Below are positions 52,755 through 61,874 of a DNA stretch of 64,000 bases, one piece after another. The position numbers were made by a program, and so were the translations under genes. The notes below the pieces were generated by a model. That model had not been told where the DNA came from and ran no database searches. It saw nothing but the letters and a program-made list of their open reading frames with translations. Origin of the DNA: Sanguibacter sp. HDW7 (GTDB lineage: Bacteria; Actinomycetota; Actinomycetes; Actinomycetales; Cellulomonadaceae); NCBI RefSeq assembly GCF_011300875.1, contig NZ_CP049862.1, positions 2,108,001-2,172,000 on the forward strand. Direction: 5' to 3'. Position 1 is the first letter of the stretch. Each line of letters starts with the position of its first letter.

Positions 52755-54236
52755 TCAGACCTGAACGAGGACGTTCGGGTCGAGCGGCGCGAGCGGCGAG
52801 CCGTCGAAGGTCGTGAGGTCGGTGCCCTCGGGCAGGTCGAGGTCGGAGAGCGACGAGAGCGTGCCGCGGATCGCGGTCGCTGCGGCGACGAGCGGCGAGA
52901 CGAGGTGCGTCCGCCCACCCTTGCCCTGGCGGCCCTCGAAGTTGCGGTTCGACGTCGAGGCGGCGCGCTCCCCCGGGGTGAGCTGGTCGGGGTTCATGCC
53001 GAGGCACATCGAGCAGCCGGCGTTGCGCCACTCGGCTCCGAAGTCGAGGAAGATCTGGTCGAGCCCCTCGGTCTCGGCCTGGAGGCGCACGCGGGCGGAG
53101 GCGGGCACGACGAGGACGCGGGTGTCCGCGGCCTTCTTCTTGCCCTTGAACACCTTGGCGACCGAGCGGAGGTCCTCGATGCGGCCGTTGGTGCACGAGC
53201 CGATGAAGACGGTGTCGATCTTGAGGTCGCGCAGCGGGGCGCCGGGGACGAGACCCATGTACTCGATCGCGCGCTCGGCGGCGACGCGGTCGTTCTCGTC
53301 GGCGATGAGGTCGGGGACGGGGACGGTCGCCGAGATCGGCAGGCCCTGGCCGGGGTTCGTGCCCCACGTGACGAAGGGCTCGAGGTCGGAGGCCTGGAGG
53401 GTGACCTCGGTGTCGAAGACGGCGTCGTCGTCCGAGCGGAGCGTCTTCCAGTACTCGACCGCGGCGTCCCAGTCGTCGCCCTCGGGTGCGTGGGGGCGGC
53501 CCTCGAGGTAGTCGAAGGTCGTCTGGTCGGGGGCGATCATGCCGGCGCGGGCGCCGGCCTCGATCGACATGTTGCAGATCGTCATCCGCGCCTCCATGGA
53601 GAGCGTACGGATGGCCTCCCCGCGGTACTCGAGCACATAGCCCTGACCGCCACCGGTGCCGATCTTCGCGATGATCGCGAGGATGATGTCCTTCGACGTG
53701 GCGCCAGGGGGGAGCTCGCCCTCGACGTTGATCGCCATGGTGCGGAACGGGGCGAGCGGGAGGGTCTGGGTCGCCATGACGTGCTCGACCTCGGACGTGC
53801 CGATGCCGAACGCGAGGGCGCCGAAGGCCCCGTGCGTCGAGGTGTGCGAGTCGCCGCAGACGACGGTGAGGCCGGGCATGGTGAGGCCGAGCTGCGGGCC
53901 CACCTGGTGGACGATGCCCTGGTCGGCGTCGCCGAGGGAGTGGAGGCGGACGCCGAACTCCTTGGCGTTGTTGCGCAGCGTGTCGATCTGCGTGCGGCTC
54001 GTGAGGTCCGCGATCGGCAGGTCGATGTCGAGCGTCGGCGTGTTGTGGTCCTCGGTCGCGATCGTGAGGTCCGTGCGGCGCAGCTTGCGCCCGGCGAGGC
54101 GGAGACCCTCGAAGGCCTGGGGGCTCGTCACCTCGTGGAGCAGGTGGAGGTCGATGTACAGGAGGTCGGGCGCTCCATCGACACCCTGACGCACGAGGTG
54201 TGCGTCCCAGACCTTCTCTGCCAGCGTGCCGGCCAT
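52755..54236 (-). CDS. leuC: 3-isopropylmalate dehydratase large subunit
   Basis: A 493-aa aconitase-family iron-sulfur subunit. [20 protein letters not shown] and the cluster-binding Cys residues in [14 protein letters not shown] and [13 protein letters not shown] are present (the three expected Cys). AGAGGA precedes the ATG. A hairpin CTGCCGC-CGCTTC-GCGGCAG lies just upstream of the ribosome binding site (54259-54278). Divergent from the ndgR-type regulator, the standard actinobacterial arrangement. Confidence 0.97.
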   Translation of the reverse strand: MAGTLAEKVWDAHLVRQGVDGAPDLLYIDLHLLHEVTSPQAFEGLRLAGRKLRRTDLTIATEDHNTPTLDIDLPIADLTSRTQIDTLRNNAKEFGVRLHSLGDADQGIVHQVGPQLGLTMPGLTVVCGDSHTSTHGAFGALAFGIGTSEVEHVMATQTLPLAPFRTMAINVEGELPPGATSKDIILAIIAKIGTGGGQGYVLEYRGEAIRTLSMEARMTICNMSIEAGARAGMIAPDQTTFDYLEGRPHAPEGDDWDAAVEYWKTLRSDDDAVFDTEVTLQASDLEPFVTWGTNPGQGLPISATVPVPDLIADENDRVAAERAIEYMGLVPGAPLRDLKIDTVFIGSCTNGRIEDLRSVAKVFKGKKKAADTRVLVVPASARVRLQAETEGLDQIFLDFGAEWRNAGCSMCLGMNPDQLTPGERAASTSNRNFEGRQGKGGRTHLVSPLVAAATAIRGTLSSLSDLDLPEGTDLTTFDGSPLAPLDPNVLVQV

Positions 54237-54258
54237 GGAGTGTTCCTCTCGTCAAAGA

Positions 54259-54278
54259 CTGCCGCGAAGCGGCGGCAG
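54259..54278 (-). promoter_or_regulatory. hairpin in the leuC leader
   Basis: 7-bp stem five bases upstream of the leuC ribosome binding site. No leucine-rich leader peptide is visible, so classic attenuation is unlikely; it may affect message stability or translation. Confidence 0.4.
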
Positions 54279-54313
54279 GGACTAGAATCGCGACGACACA
54301 CGGTGCGTCGCAC

Positions 54314-54342
54314 TTGCGTCTCAGCCTCCGAGACTGCAATAT
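54314..54342 (+). promoter_or_regulatory. promoter of the IclR regulator gene, leaderless
   Basis: TTGCGT (54314-54319), 17-base spacer, CAATAT (54337-54342), then CGTCCT-ATG. The transcript should start at the ATG. Confidence 0.6.
54318..54334. promoter_or_regulatory. candidate IclR/NdgR operator
   Basis: GTCTCAGCCTCCGAGAC is an imperfect 17-bp palindrome (one mismatched pair) overlapping the -35 of the regulator's own promoter and lying upstream of leuC. Position fits autoregulation and control of leuCD. Confidence 0.5.
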
Positions 54343-54348
54343 CGTCCT

Positions 54349-55068
54349 ATGGACAACTCTAGCGGAGTCGGCGTCCTCGACAAGGCCGCCGCCGTTCTCG
54401 GTGCTCTCGAAGCTGGTCCTGCGACACTCGCCCAGCTCGTCGCAGCCACCCATCTCGCCCGCCCGACGGCACATCGACTGGCCGTCGCCCTCGAGCACCA
54501 CCGTCTCGTCGCCCGCGACATGCAGGGGCGCTTCGTCCTCGGCCCGCGGCTCAACGAGCTCGCGACCGCCGCAGGCGAGGACCGCCTCCTCGCGGCCGCC
54601 AACCCCGTGCTCACGGCCCTCCGTGACCACACGGGCGAGAGCGCGCAGCTCTACCGACGGCAGGGCGACCAGCGCATCTGCGTCGCGGCCGCCGAGCGGC
54701 CCGTCGGCCTGCGCGACTCGATCCCCGTGGGCGCGACCCTCACGATGCTCGCCGGCTCCGCCGCGCAGATCCTTCTCGCGTGGGAGGAGCCCGACCGCCT
54801 CCACCGCGGCCTCCAGGGCGCCAAGTTCACGGCGACGATCCTCTCGGGCGTCCGCCGCCGCGGCTGGGCGCAGTCCGTCTCGGAGCGCGAGGCCGGTGTC
54901 GCCTCGGTGTCCGCGCCCGTGCGCGGCCCGTCCGGGCGCGTCGTCGCTGCGGTCTCGATCTCGGGACCCGTCGAGCGCCTCTCGCGCCAGCCCGGCCGCC
55001 TCCACGCCGGATCTGTCGTCGCTGCCGCGAACCGCCTCACCGAGGTCCTCCGGCGCGCCGCCAGCTGA
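54349..55068 (+). CDS. ndgR: IclR family regulator, NdgR/LtbR-type
   Basis: A 239-aa regulator. The N-terminal helix-turn-helix is in [20 protein letters not shown]; the C-terminal IclR ligand domain includes [40 protein letters not shown] and [10 protein letters not shown]. In Streptomyces (NdgR) and Corynebacterium (LtbR) the gene divergent from leuCD is an IclR protein controlling leucine and related amino-acid synthesis; identity here rests on this synteny and sequence. Predicted leaderless transcript. Confidence 0.9.
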   Translation: MDNSSGVGVLDKAAAVLGALEAGPATLAQLVAATHLARPTAHRLAVALEHHRLVARDMQGRFVLGPRLNELATAAGEDRLLAAANPVLTALRDHTGESAQLYRRQGDQRICVAAAERPVGLRDSIPVGATLTMLAGSAAQILLAWEEPDRLHRGLQGAKFTATILSGVRRRGWAQSVSEREAGVASVSAPVRGPSGRVVAAVSISGPVERLSRQPGRLHAGSVVAAANRLTEVLRRAAS

Positions 55069-55081
55069 CCACCCCGTGCCA

Positions 55082-55115
55082 CGAGGCCCGTCGAGCACCC
55101 GCTCGGCGGGCCTCG
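55082..55115. terminator. bidirectional terminator
   Basis: CGAGGCCCG and CGGGCCTCG enclosing CGAGC-ACCC-GCTCG, between ndgR and the convergent methyltransferase gene. Confidence 0.8.
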
Positions 55116-55148
55116 GTACGTCCGGGCAGGGGTGCCGACGCTCCTCCG

Positions 55149-55982
55149 TCAGCCCCTGCGACCCGCCGCGATCCGCTGCCGCGCCGCCTCGTAGAGCACG
55201 GCTGTCGTGGCGTTCGCCGCGTTGAGCGAGCTCGCGGCCCCCGACATGGGGATGCTCACCGTGAGGTCGCACAGCTCGCGCCACGCGTGCGAGAGGCCCG
55301 ACGTCTCGTTGCCGACGAGCAGGAGCGTCGGACCCGTGAGATCGGCGTCGAACACGTCGACGTCGCCGCGCTCGTCCGTACCGACAAGCTTCACCGGGAC
55401 GCCGCCCACCCGTGCCTGCTCGACCCACGCCATGACCTCGGCCGGACCCGGCACGCGGACCGCGGGGAGGGCGAAGAGGCTGCCCGTCGTCGCACGCACC
55501 GCGCGCGGGTCGTAGACGTCGGCCGCATGGCCCGAGACGATGACACCGTGCGCGCCGAACGCGTCGGCCGAGCGGATGATGCTCCCGATGTTCCCCGGTG
55601 TCGTCGGGCGATCGAACATCACGCCCAGGAGGTCCGGGCCGACGGAGATCCGGCCGAGGTCGTCGTCCGGCAGGCCGACCACCGCGACGAGCTCGGGCAC
55701 GTCGGCGGTCTTCTCCCCCAGCTCTGCGAGGAGCTCGGGCGCCATCGCCACCTGGGTCGCGCCGCTCGACGCGAGCAGGTCGCGCGCCCAGCCTGACAGG
55801 GGCCGGCTCTCGTCGTGGAGCAGGGCATGGACGGACCATCCGTGCTCGACGGCCAGCGTGATGGGGCGGACGCCCTGGACGATCATCTCGCCGAGCTGGT
55901 TGCGCTTGCGGCGGTTGGTGAGCAGCGCCTCCCACAGCTGGAACGTCGCGTTGCGGGTCGTGATCCGCTGGGTCGCGGGCAT
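55149..55982 (-). CDS. TrmH/SpoU family RNA methyltransferase
   Basis: A 277-aa SPOUT-class 2'-O-ribose methyltransferase. The N-terminal ~125 residues are a substrate-binding part ([20 protein letters not shown]). The knot domain has the three motifs: [38 protein letters not shown], and [20 protein letters not shown]. The RNA target is not clear. ATG 55982 has GGAGGA four bases upstream. Confidence 0.9.
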   Translation of the reverse strand: MPATQRITTRNATFQLWEALLTNRRKRNQLGEMIVQGVRPITLAVEHGWSVHALLHDESRPLSGWARDLLASSGATQVAMAPELLAELGEKTADVPELVAVVGLPDDDLGRISVGPDLLGVMFDRPTTPGNIGSIIRSADAFGAHGVIVSGHAADVYDPRAVRATTGSLFALPAVRVPGPAEVMAWVEQARVGGVPVKLVGTDERGDVDVFDADLTGPTLLLVGNETSGLSHAWRELCDLTVSIPMSGAASSLNAANATTAVLYEAARQRIAAGRRG

Positions 55983-56059
55983 GTGGTCCTCCACGGTGAG
56001 CCGGTCGGCGCGGCCCCAGGCTCGCGACGTCTCGCGCAGCAACGCTACCGCCACGCACG

Positions 56060-56096
56060 CGAAAGGCCCGGTCATCGATGATGACCGGGCCTTTCG
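56060..56096 (-). terminator. terminator of tRNA-Glu copy 1
   Basis: CGAAAGGCCCGGTCAT, loop CGATG, exact complement: 16-bp stem. Almost identical to the terminator of the second tRNA-Glu, which lacks one A and the pairing T. Confidence 0.9.
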
Positions 56097-56101
56097 AGAC
56101 G

Positions 56102-56174
56102 TACCCCCGACGGGATTTGAACCCGTGTTACCGCCGTGAGAGGGCGGCGTCCTAGGCCGCTAGACGACGGGGGC
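56102..56174 (-). tRNA. tRNA-Glu(CTC), copy 1
   Basis: 73-base cloverleaf: acceptor GCCCCCG pairs with CGGGGGT (G-U end pair), anticodon arm CCGCC-CTCTCAC-GGCGG giving CTC, T-arm with TTCAAAT. Identical to copy 2 at 57154-57226. TAATGT at 56226-56231 (minus) is a likely -10 box, and a GCCCC-TTCG-GGGGC hairpin lies in the leader. Confidence 0.97.
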
Positions 56175-56323
56175 CGGACGGTGCTCGAGCCGCCCCCGAA
56201 GGGGCCGCTCTCTGCGCCGTCGAGAACATTACACAAAGGGCGGGCGCGCGCGCCAGTTGGACCGACGTGGCCGTCGTCACACCCGGGCTCCGTCGCGTGG
56301 GGTGCCGTCCGGGGGCGGACCCG

Positions 56324-56947
56324 TCAGACCGTGACGTTCGGCGGCGGCGTGGATGTGCCCTCGCGAGCACCGGGCGTGGAGCCGTCCGCCGGCGGTTCGC
56401 CACCCCCGGCCGCTGCACGGAACCTACGGTTGCCGACATGTCCGACGACGACGAGCACCGTCCCGACGGCCGAGAGGGCGAACAGGACGGCGATCCCCGC
56501 GAACACGAGGTCGAAGACCGCCATCGACGCTTCCCACGCGTCACGACCGTCCTCCTGGGAGTGCGACGGGTCCGCGGGGTCGTACGCGACATCGATGGGG
56601 CTGCCGACCGCGAGCCCGCACCACTCGGAGTTCTCGTAGCCCCACCCGCTGGAAGCTGTGCGTTCGGTTCCGGCACCGTCGACGAACGCGTACGTGAGCA
56701 GGCAGCCCTCCCCGGCGGGATCGTGGACGAGAGCCCCCTCGCCCGCGTCGCGCGTGCCGCGCTCGAGCGACGTGACGACGCCGGTGACCCGGGTCCACGA
56801 CTCGGAGGGCAGCGCCGTCACGGACATCCCGAAGAACCCCCACAGCGGCAGGGCGACTCCGAGCAGCGGTACCGCGAGCGTCCCGGGGACGAGCGCGAGC
56901 AGGTAGCGCCAGAGCAGGCGGCGGCGGCGCGGCGGCTTCGACTGCAT
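56324..56947 (-). CDS. DUF3592-type membrane protein
   Basis: A 207-aa membrane protein. Start ATG 56947 (GAGG six bases upstream). A basic N-terminus (PPRRRRLLWRY) leads into a first helix (LLALVPGTLAVPLLGVALPLWGFF), then an extracytoplasmic domain of ~80 residues with two Cys residues (GEGCLLTYAFVDGAG, NSEWCGLAVGSPIDVAYDP), then a second helix (LVFAGIAVLFALSAVGTVLV) and a Pro/Gly tail. The VGSPIDVAYDPADPSHS motif is typical of DUF3592. Function unknown. It lies alone between two identical tRNA-Glu genes. Confidence 0.75.
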   Translation of the reverse strand: MQSKPPRRRRLLWRYLLALVPGTLAVPLLGVALPLWGFFGMSVTALPSESWTRVTGVVTSLERGTRDAGEGALVHDPAGEGCLLTYAFVDGAGTERTASSGWGYENSEWCGLAVGSPIDVAYDPADPSHSQEDGRDAWEASMAVFDLVFAGIAVLFALSAVGTVLVVVGHVGNRRFRAAAGGGEPPADGSTPGAREGTSTPPPNVTV

Positions 56948-57113
56948 GGAGGACCTCACGTTCTGCAGGCCCGTAGACCCTGCGTCGGCGTCGATCGCCC
57001 CGTTCCCGGAGACGTGCCGACACGCTAGCAGAACCGACATCTCGGATGCAGCGATCTGTCCGAGGACAGGAGCGCGTCACGCCCACCCCTCGCCCTCCTC
57101 CCGTCCGGCACGA

Positions 57114-57148
57114 CGAAGGCCCGGTCATCGATGATGACCGGGCCTTCG
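57114..57148 (-). terminator. terminator of tRNA-Glu copy 2
   Basis: CGAAGGCCCGGTCAT, loop CGATG, exact complement: 15-bp stem. Confidence 0.9.
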
Positions 57149-57153
57149 AGACG

Positions 57154-57226
57154 TACCCCCGACGGGATTTGAACCCGTGTTACCGCCGTGAGAGGGCGGC
57201 GTCCTAGGCCGCTAGACGACGGGGGC
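57154..57226 (-). tRNA. tRNA-Glu(CTC), copy 2
   Basis: Identical in all 73 bases to the copy at 56102-56174, with the same anticodon CTC. It lies 97 bases downstream of tRNA-Gln and is probably co-transcribed with it. Confidence 0.97.
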
Positions 57227-57323
57227 AGGACGTGTCAGGAACGAGCGCGAACACTCCACCTGACGGAACAAGATCCTCGGAATCTTGCGGCTGCGAGAGC
57301 CGCGTCGATCCGAAGATCTTGAG

Positions 57324-57395
57324 CTGGGGTACCAGGACTCGAACCTAGAATGACGGTACCAGAAACCGTTGTGTTGCCAATTACACCATACCCCA
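57324..57395 (-). tRNA. tRNA-Gln(CTG)
   Basis: 72-base cloverleaf: acceptor TGGGGTA pairs with TACCCCA, anticodon arm ACGGT-TTCTGGT-ACCGT giving CTG, T-loop TTCGAGT, discriminator G. Confidence 0.97.
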
Positions 57396-57475
57396 AGGGG
57401 GTAACCCACCAGTCCGTCATCGACGCCCTCCGAGGAGGCCGCCAACCCGTTTTCCAGGGGTTGTCCCGAGAAAGA

Positions 57476-57504
57476 ACACTACCCGACGATCGGCCGAGCA
57501 CCAA
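57476..57504 (-). promoter_or_regulatory. promoter of tRNA-Gln/tRNA-Glu
   Basis: Minus strand TTGGTG, 17-base spacer, TAGTGT; predicted start about 75 bases upstream of tRNA-Gln. Confidence 0.6.
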
Positions 57505-57543
57505 AATCCTCAGGACGTCGGGACGGTCACACGGCCCGCTCGC

Positions 57544-57566
57544 GGCCCCGGTACGGCGCCGGGACC
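57544..57566 (-). terminator. hairpin after the gltX-HAD operon
   Basis: GGCCCCGG and CCGGGACC (seven of eight pairs) with a 7-base loop, 13 bases past the HAD gene stop. Confidence 0.5.
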
Positions 57567-57578
57567 TGCGCAGGGATC

Positions 57579-58415
57579 TCAGCGACCCGCAGGCTCTGCA
57601 GCAGGCGCGTCGACGCCGACGAGAGCGAGGACGTCCGTGAGCGACGAGATCACCGCGATGCCGGCCGCACGCGCCGCCTCGGGGTCCTCCGGGTGCGCTC
57701 CTCCACGCCGCGCGCCAGGACGGTCGAGCCACGCACCCTGCAGCCCGGCGCGCACGGCGCCGCCCGCGTCGATGTCGAGCTCGTCGCCCACGTAGAGCGT
57801 CTCGGCCGGGTCCGTTCCGAGCCTGCGCGCAGACTCCAGGAAGACGCGCGGGTCGGGCTTGCCGACGCCGAAGACGTCGACGCCCACGAGCATCGGCACC
57901 CGCTCCCCCAGGCCGACGGCCGCGAGCTTGTGCACCTGGTAGTCCGTCGCAGCGTTCGACAGCGCGCCGACGGGCACGCCGGCGGCGAGCAGCGCGTCGA
58001 CCGCTCCCGCCGACTCCGGGAACGCCCGCCACGCCGCCGCGAACGCCGACTCGAAGACCTCGTCCCACGCGTCGAAGCCCGCGTCGTCGAGCACGGGACC
58101 GCCGAACGCCGCCATGAGCTCGTTCGCCCGCGTGAAGCGCTGCGCTCGGAACGACTCCTCGCCCCGTGTGTACGCGCGGTAGTGGCCGCCCGCGTCACGC
58201 CGCCACATGGCGAGGACCTCGCCCCGTCGCTCGGACGGCAGGTCCGGCAGGTAGACGCGCGCGACCTCCGCCATCGCGTCGGCGAACGCGCCACGCGTGT
58301 CGACGAGCGTGTCGTCGACGTCGAACAGCACGCCCGCGATGCGCGGACGCCCCGCGGCCGGCGCCACGAGGGCGTCGGCGCGGGGCGGCTGCTGGTCGCG
58401 GGGACCGACGGTCAC
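57579..58415 (-). CDS. HAD family hydrolase
   Basis: A 278-aa haloacid-dehalogenase-fold phosphatase. Motif [16 protein letters not shown], motif [10 protein letters not shown], motif III Lys in [10 protein letters not shown], motif [19 protein letters not shown] helical cap of ~90 residues lies between motifs I and II. Small-molecule phosphatase; substrate unknown. The GTG overlaps the gltX stop by four bases, so it is translated from the gltX message. Confidence 0.88.
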   Translation of the reverse strand: MTVGPRDQQPPRADALVAPAAGRPRIAGVLFDVDDTLVDTRGAFADAMAEVARVYLPDLPSERRGEVLAMWRRDAGGHYRAYTRGEESFRAQRFTRANELMAAFGGPVLDDAGFDAWDEVFESAFAAAWRAFPESAGAVDALLAAGVPVGALSNAATDYQVHKLAAVGLGERVPMLVGVDVFGVGKPDPRVFLESARRLGTDPAETLYVGDELDIDAGGAVRAGLQGAWLDRPGARRGGAHPEDPEAARAAGIAVISSLTDVLALVGVDAPAAEPAGR

Positions 58416-60040
58416 AGCGCCGCCCGCAGCGCGCGCACGCGCGCGAGCGAGGACTCGCGGCCGAGGATCTCCATCGACTCGAAGAGCGGCGGCGAGACCC
58501 GGCGGCCCGTGATCGCGACACGCAGGGGCGCGAACGCGAACTTCGGCTTGACGCCCATCTCCTCGATGAGCGCGGCCTTGAGCGCATCCTGCGTCGTCTC
58601 CGGGTCGAACGACGCGACGCTCTCGAGCACCTCGAGCGCGCGGTCGAGCATCTCGCGCAGGCGCTCACGCACCTGGGCGACCGACGCGTCGGTCAGCTGC
58701 ATCGCGGTGCCGGGGGCCGCGCCCTCGGGCAGGGCGAGCTCAGCCTGGACGCCTGGCAGGACGCCCTTGAACGTGTTCTTGTCGACGAGGGCCGACATCG
58801 AGTCCTCGTCGAGCACGACCGCGTCGTCCCCGACGAAGAGGAAGCCGAGCATGCCCGCAACCTCGCCGAGAAGCGTCATGCGCTCCTGGACGAGCGGCGC
58901 ACCTGCGTCGAGCAGCGCGCGCTGCGCGTCGGGGAGCGCGTCGTACGCGTCCGCGTCGACGAGGCCCGCGCCGTGGAGGTACGGCACCAGTCGCGCACGG
59001 AAGTCCGCGGGCTCGAGCAGGCGCACGTGCGCGGCGTTGATCGCCTCGGCCTTCTTGAGGTCGAAGCGTGCCGGGTTCGGGTTGACGTCGGCGATGTCGA
59101 ACGCCTGGGTGAGCTCGTCGACCGAGAAGATGTCCCGGTCCGCGGCGATCGACCAGCCGAGCAGCGCGAGGTAGTTGACGAGGCCCTCGCGCGTGAAGCC
59201 GCGGTCGCGGTGGAGGAAGAGGTTCGACTCCGGGTCGCGCTTCGAGAGCTTCTTGTTGCCCTCCCCCATGACGTACGGCAGGTGGCCGAAGGCCGGGAGG
59301 ACCTTGGCGACGCCGAGCTCGAGCAGCGCGCGGTAGAGGACGACCTGGCGGGGCGTCGAGGACAGCAGGTCCTCGCCGCGCAGCACGTGCGTGATCTCCA
59401 TGAGCGCGTCGTCGACCGGGTTGACGAGCGTGTAGAGCGCGTCGCCGTTCGCACGGACGATGACGTAGTCGGGCACCGTGCCGGCCTTGAAGGTGATCTC
59501 GCCGCGCACGAGGTCGGTGAACGACACGTCCTCGTCGGGCATGCGCAGGCGCAGCACGGGCTCGCGGCCCTCGGCGCGGTAGGCGGCCTTCTGCTCGTCC
59601 GTGAGGTCGCGGTCGAAGCCGTCGTAGCCCATGGCCGCGGGCCGACCGGCCGCGGTGTTGCGCGCCTCGATCTCCTCGGGCGTCGAGAACGACTCGTACG
59701 CGTACCCGCCCTCGAGCAGACGGCGAGCGACGTCCGCGTAGAGGTCCTTGCGCTGCGACTGCCGGTACGGGCCGTGCGGGCCGCCCACGTCGATGCCCTC
59801 GTCCCAGTCGAGCCCGAGCCAGCGCAGCGCCTCGAGGATCTGCGCGTAGCTCTCCTCCGAGTCACGCGCAGCGTCCGTGTCCTCGATGCGGAAGACGAAC
59901 GTGCCGCCGACGTGCCGTGCGTACGCCCAGTTGAAGAGGGCGGTGCGGATCATGCCGACGTGCGGCGTGCCCGTCGGCGAGGGGCAGAAGCGGACGCGGA
60001 CGTCGGAGCCGGTGGGCAGGACTGCAGACACGAGGTGCAC
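58412..60040 (-). CDS. gltX: glutamyl-tRNA synthetase
   Basis: A 542-aa class I synthetase. [20 protein letters not shown] carries the HIGH-type motif and [14 protein letters not shown] the KMSKS-type motif. Actinobacteria generally use a non-discriminating enzyme that also charges tRNA-Gln for later amidation (family knowledge; not testable from this window). Start: GTG 60040 or GTG 60031, the latter with AAGG eight bases upstream. tRNA-Gln and both tRNA-Glu genes follow within 2.3 kb. Confidence 0.96.
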   Translation of the reverse strand: MHLVSAVLPTGSDVRVRFCPSPTGTPHVGMIRTALFNWAYARHVGGTFVFRIEDTDAARDSEESYAQILEALRWLGLDWDEGIDVGGPHGPYRQSQRKDLYADVARRLLEGGYAYESFSTPEEIEARNTAAGRPAAMGYDGFDRDLTDEQKAAYRAEGREPVLRLRMPDEDVSFTDLVRGEITFKAGTVPDYVIVRANGDALYTLVNPVDDALMEITHVLRGEDLLSSTPRQVVLYRALLELGVAKVLPAFGHLPYVMGEGNKKLSKRDPESNLFLHRDRGFTREGLVNYLALLGWSIAADRDIFSVDELTQAFDIADVNPNPARFDLKKAEAINAAHVRLLEPADFRARLVPYLHGAGLVDADAYDALPDAQRALLDAGAPLVQERMTLLGEVAGMLGFLFVGDDAVVLDEDSMSALVDKNTFKGVLPGVQAELALPEGAAPGTAMQLTDASVAQVRERLREMLDRALEVLESVASFDPETTQDALKAALIEEMGVKPKFAFAPLRVAITGRRVSPPLFESMEILGRESSLARVRALRAAL

Positions 60041-60118
60041 CTTGTTCCAGTTGGTGGCGGTGAGGCCTGGGAAGAAGCGGCGGGCGGGGGTACGGACGAG
60101 CGGGACGGGCGGACGCGG

Positions 60119-60901
60119 TCAGTCGCGCCGCAGGACGGGGTTGCGCAGGACTCCGACGCCCTCGACCTCGCACTCGACGACGTCGCCGTGGTCGACGATC
60201 CCGACGCCCGCAGGCGTGCCCGTGAGGATGACGTCGCCCGGCAGGAGCGTGAACGCCTGGGAGATGTAGGAGACGAGGAACGCGACGTCGAAGATCATGT
60301 CCGACGTGCGGCCGTCCTGGCGGGGCTCGCCGTTGACGCGCGAGCTCACCGCGAGGTCCTCCGGGTCGAGGCCCGTCGTGATCCACGGACCGAGCGGGCA
60401 CGAGGAGTCGAAACCCTTGGCGCGCGCCCACTGGTCCTCAGCGCGCTGCACGTCACGTGCCGTGACGTCGTTCGCGACGGTGTAGCCGAAGACCTTCGAC
60501 AGCGCGTCCTCGGGCGAGACGTCCTTCGTCACCTTGCCGATGACGACCGCGAGCTCGGACTCGTAGGAGACCTCGCGCGTCCACGACGGCAGGACGATCG
60601 GGTCGTCCGGGCCTACGACCGACGTGTTCGGCTTGAAGAACAGCATCGGCGACGTGGGCAGCTCGTTGCCCATCTCCTTGACGTGGTCCGCGTAGTTGCG
60701 GCCGACCGCGACGATCTTCGAGCGCGGGATGACGGGCGCGAGGAGGCGCACGTCGTCCGTCAGCGGGACGACCTCACCGGTCTGCTGGACCGGCATGTAG
60801 AGCGGGTCCCCCGTGACGACGTGGAGCGTCTCCGCGCCGGGAGCGCCGTCGACGAGCGCGAAACGGGGGTCGGAGCCTTGGGTGAACCTAGCGATACGCA
60901 C
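60119..60901 (-). CDS. fumarylacetoacetate hydrolase family protein
   Basis: A 260-aa protein of the FAH superfamily. Metal-binding Glu residues are in REVSYESELAVVIGK, Asp in YTVANDVTARDVQ; VAVGRNYADHVKEMG and LLPGDVILTGTPAGVGI are conserved. Members hydrolyse, decarboxylate or isomerise beta-diketo acids (for example oxaloacetate decarboxylase or 2-hydroxyhepta-2,4-diene-dioate isomerase types), so the reaction is open. It often precedes gltX in actinobacteria. Predicted leaderless: TAGGCT ends six bases before the GTG. Confidence 0.9.
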   Translation of the reverse strand: MRIARFTQGSDPRFALVDGAPGAETLHVVTGDPLYMPVQQTGEVVPLTDDVRLLAPVIPRSKIVAVGRNYADHVKEMGNELPTSPMLFFKPNTSVVGPDDPIVLPSWTREVSYESELAVVIGKVTKDVSPEDALSKVFGYTVANDVTARDVQRAEDQWARAKGFDSSCPLGPWITTGLDPEDLAVSSRVNGEPRQDGRTSDMIFDVAFLVSYISQAFTLLPGDVILTGTPAGVGIVDHGDVVECEVEGVGVLRNPVLRRD

Positions 60902-60907
60902 GGGCCA

Positions 60908-60913
60908 AGCCTA
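60908..60913 (-). promoter_or_regulatory. -10 box of predicted leaderless promoter
   Basis: Minus strand TAGGCT-TGGCCC-GTG before the FAH-family gene, possibly also driving gltX. Confidence 0.55.
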
Positions 60914-60936
60914 CGCGGGACCTCCGACACCCGGGC

Positions 60937-61794
60937 TCACGCCCGCGCGAGCACCTCGCCGTGCGTGATGGAGAACCAGCCGTCCTCGTCCTGCGCCCAC
61001 TGGCGCCAGCCACGCGCGATCTCCTCGAGCGCGACGTCGTCCGCGAGGCCCGTCGCCCGCGCCTGCAGCCCGAACTGCGACGAGAGGCAGCGCTCCGCCC
61101 ACAGGTCGCCCCACCACGCGCGGTCGGCCTCGGACGCGTAGCACCACACGCCCGCCGACGCCGTGATCGCCTCGTCCGCGAAGCCGGCGGCCCGCACCCA
61201 CGACACGAGACGACGGCCCGCGTCCGGCTGCGCGCCGTTCGCCGCCGCGACCTCGTGGTAGAGCTCGTTCCACTCCGTGAGCTCCTGCAGCTCGGGGTAC
61301 CAGGCCATCGCCGCGTAGTCGGCGTCGCGCACCGCGACAAGTCCGCCCGGACGCGTGACGCGGCGGATCTCGCGCAGCGCCGCAACCGGGTCCGAGAGGT
61401 GCTGGAGCACCTGGTGCGCGTGCACGATGTCGAACGAGCCGTCCTCGAACGGCAGGTCGTAGACGTCGGCCTCGACGAACTCGACGTTGCGCACACCCTG
61501 GTTCGCAGCCGTCGCGCGCGCCTGCTCGAGGACCGCGGTCGACGTGTCGATCCCCGTGACGACGCCCGGGCCGACCGTGCGCGCGAGGTCGACCGTGATG
61601 GTGCCCGGGCCGCAGCCGACGTCGAGCACCGAAAGTCCCTCACGCAGGTGCGGCAGGAGGTACGACGCGGAGTTCTCCGCTGTGCGCCAGCGGTGCGAGC
61701 GCAGCACGGAGTCGTGGTGCCCGTGCGTGTAGGAGTCCTTGGGGTGGGGCTTGGAGCCGTCGGTCACGGCGTCGGTCCCGGTGGTCGTCGACAT
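60937..61794 (-). CDS. class I SAM-dependent methyltransferase
   Basis: A 285-aa methyltransferase. Motif I VLDVGCGPGTITVDLA, the acidic residue after strand 2 in TGIDTSTAVLEQA, VEADVYDLPFEDGSFDIVHA (motif II), and VTRPGGLVAVRDADY (motif III) are the UbiE/COQ5-like set. The substrate is unknown. Leaderless start predicted (TAGCGT six bases upstream). Divergent from the acetyltransferase gene. Confidence 0.9.
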   Translation of the reverse strand: MSTTTGTDAVTDGSKPHPKDSYTHGHHDSVLRSHRWRTAENSASYLLPHLREGLSVLDVGCGPGTITVDLARTVGPGVVTGIDTSTAVLEQARATAANQGVRNVEFVEADVYDLPFEDGSFDIVHAHQVLQHLSDPVAALREIRRVTRPGGLVAVRDADYAAMAWYPELQELTEWNELYHEVAAANGAQPDAGRRLVSWVRAAGFADEAITASAGVWCYASEADRAWWGDLWAERCLSSQFGLQARATGLADDVALEEIARGWRQWAQDEDGWFSITHGEVLARA

Positions 61795-61800
61795 GGGCTC

Positions 61801-61806
61801 ACGCTA
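61801..61806 (-). promoter_or_regulatory. -10 box of predicted leaderless promoter
   Basis: Minus strand TAGCGT-GAGCCC-ATG before the methyltransferase gene. Confidence 0.55.
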
Positions 61807-61835
61807 ACCACGGGCCTCGCGGCCCGGGACCTCCT

Positions 61836-61850
61836 GACCACATCGTGGTC
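61836..61850. promoter_or_regulatory. palindrome in divergent promoter region
   Basis: GACCAC-ATC-GTGGTC, a perfect 15-bp inverted repeat near the -35 position of the acetyltransferase promoter. A second repeat CGGGCC-TCGC-GGCCCG lies at 61811-61826. Possible operators. Confidence 0.4.
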
Positions 61851-61862
61851 CCGCGACACACG

Positions 61863-61868
61863 TACGCT
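61863..61868 (+). promoter_or_regulatory. -10 box of predicted leaderless promoter
   Basis: TACGCT-CGGACG-ATG before the acetyltransferase gene. Confidence 0.55.
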
Positions 61869-61874
61869 CGGACG

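Noticed and set aside
54237-54278. Leucine attenuator in the leuC leader
   Set aside because: No short frame with leucine codons precedes the hairpin.
56060-57226. Integrative element with attL/attR at tRNA-Glu
   Set aside because: The whole tRNA and its terminator are duplicated, but there is no integrase, excisionase or phage gene between them; kept only as a duplication finding.
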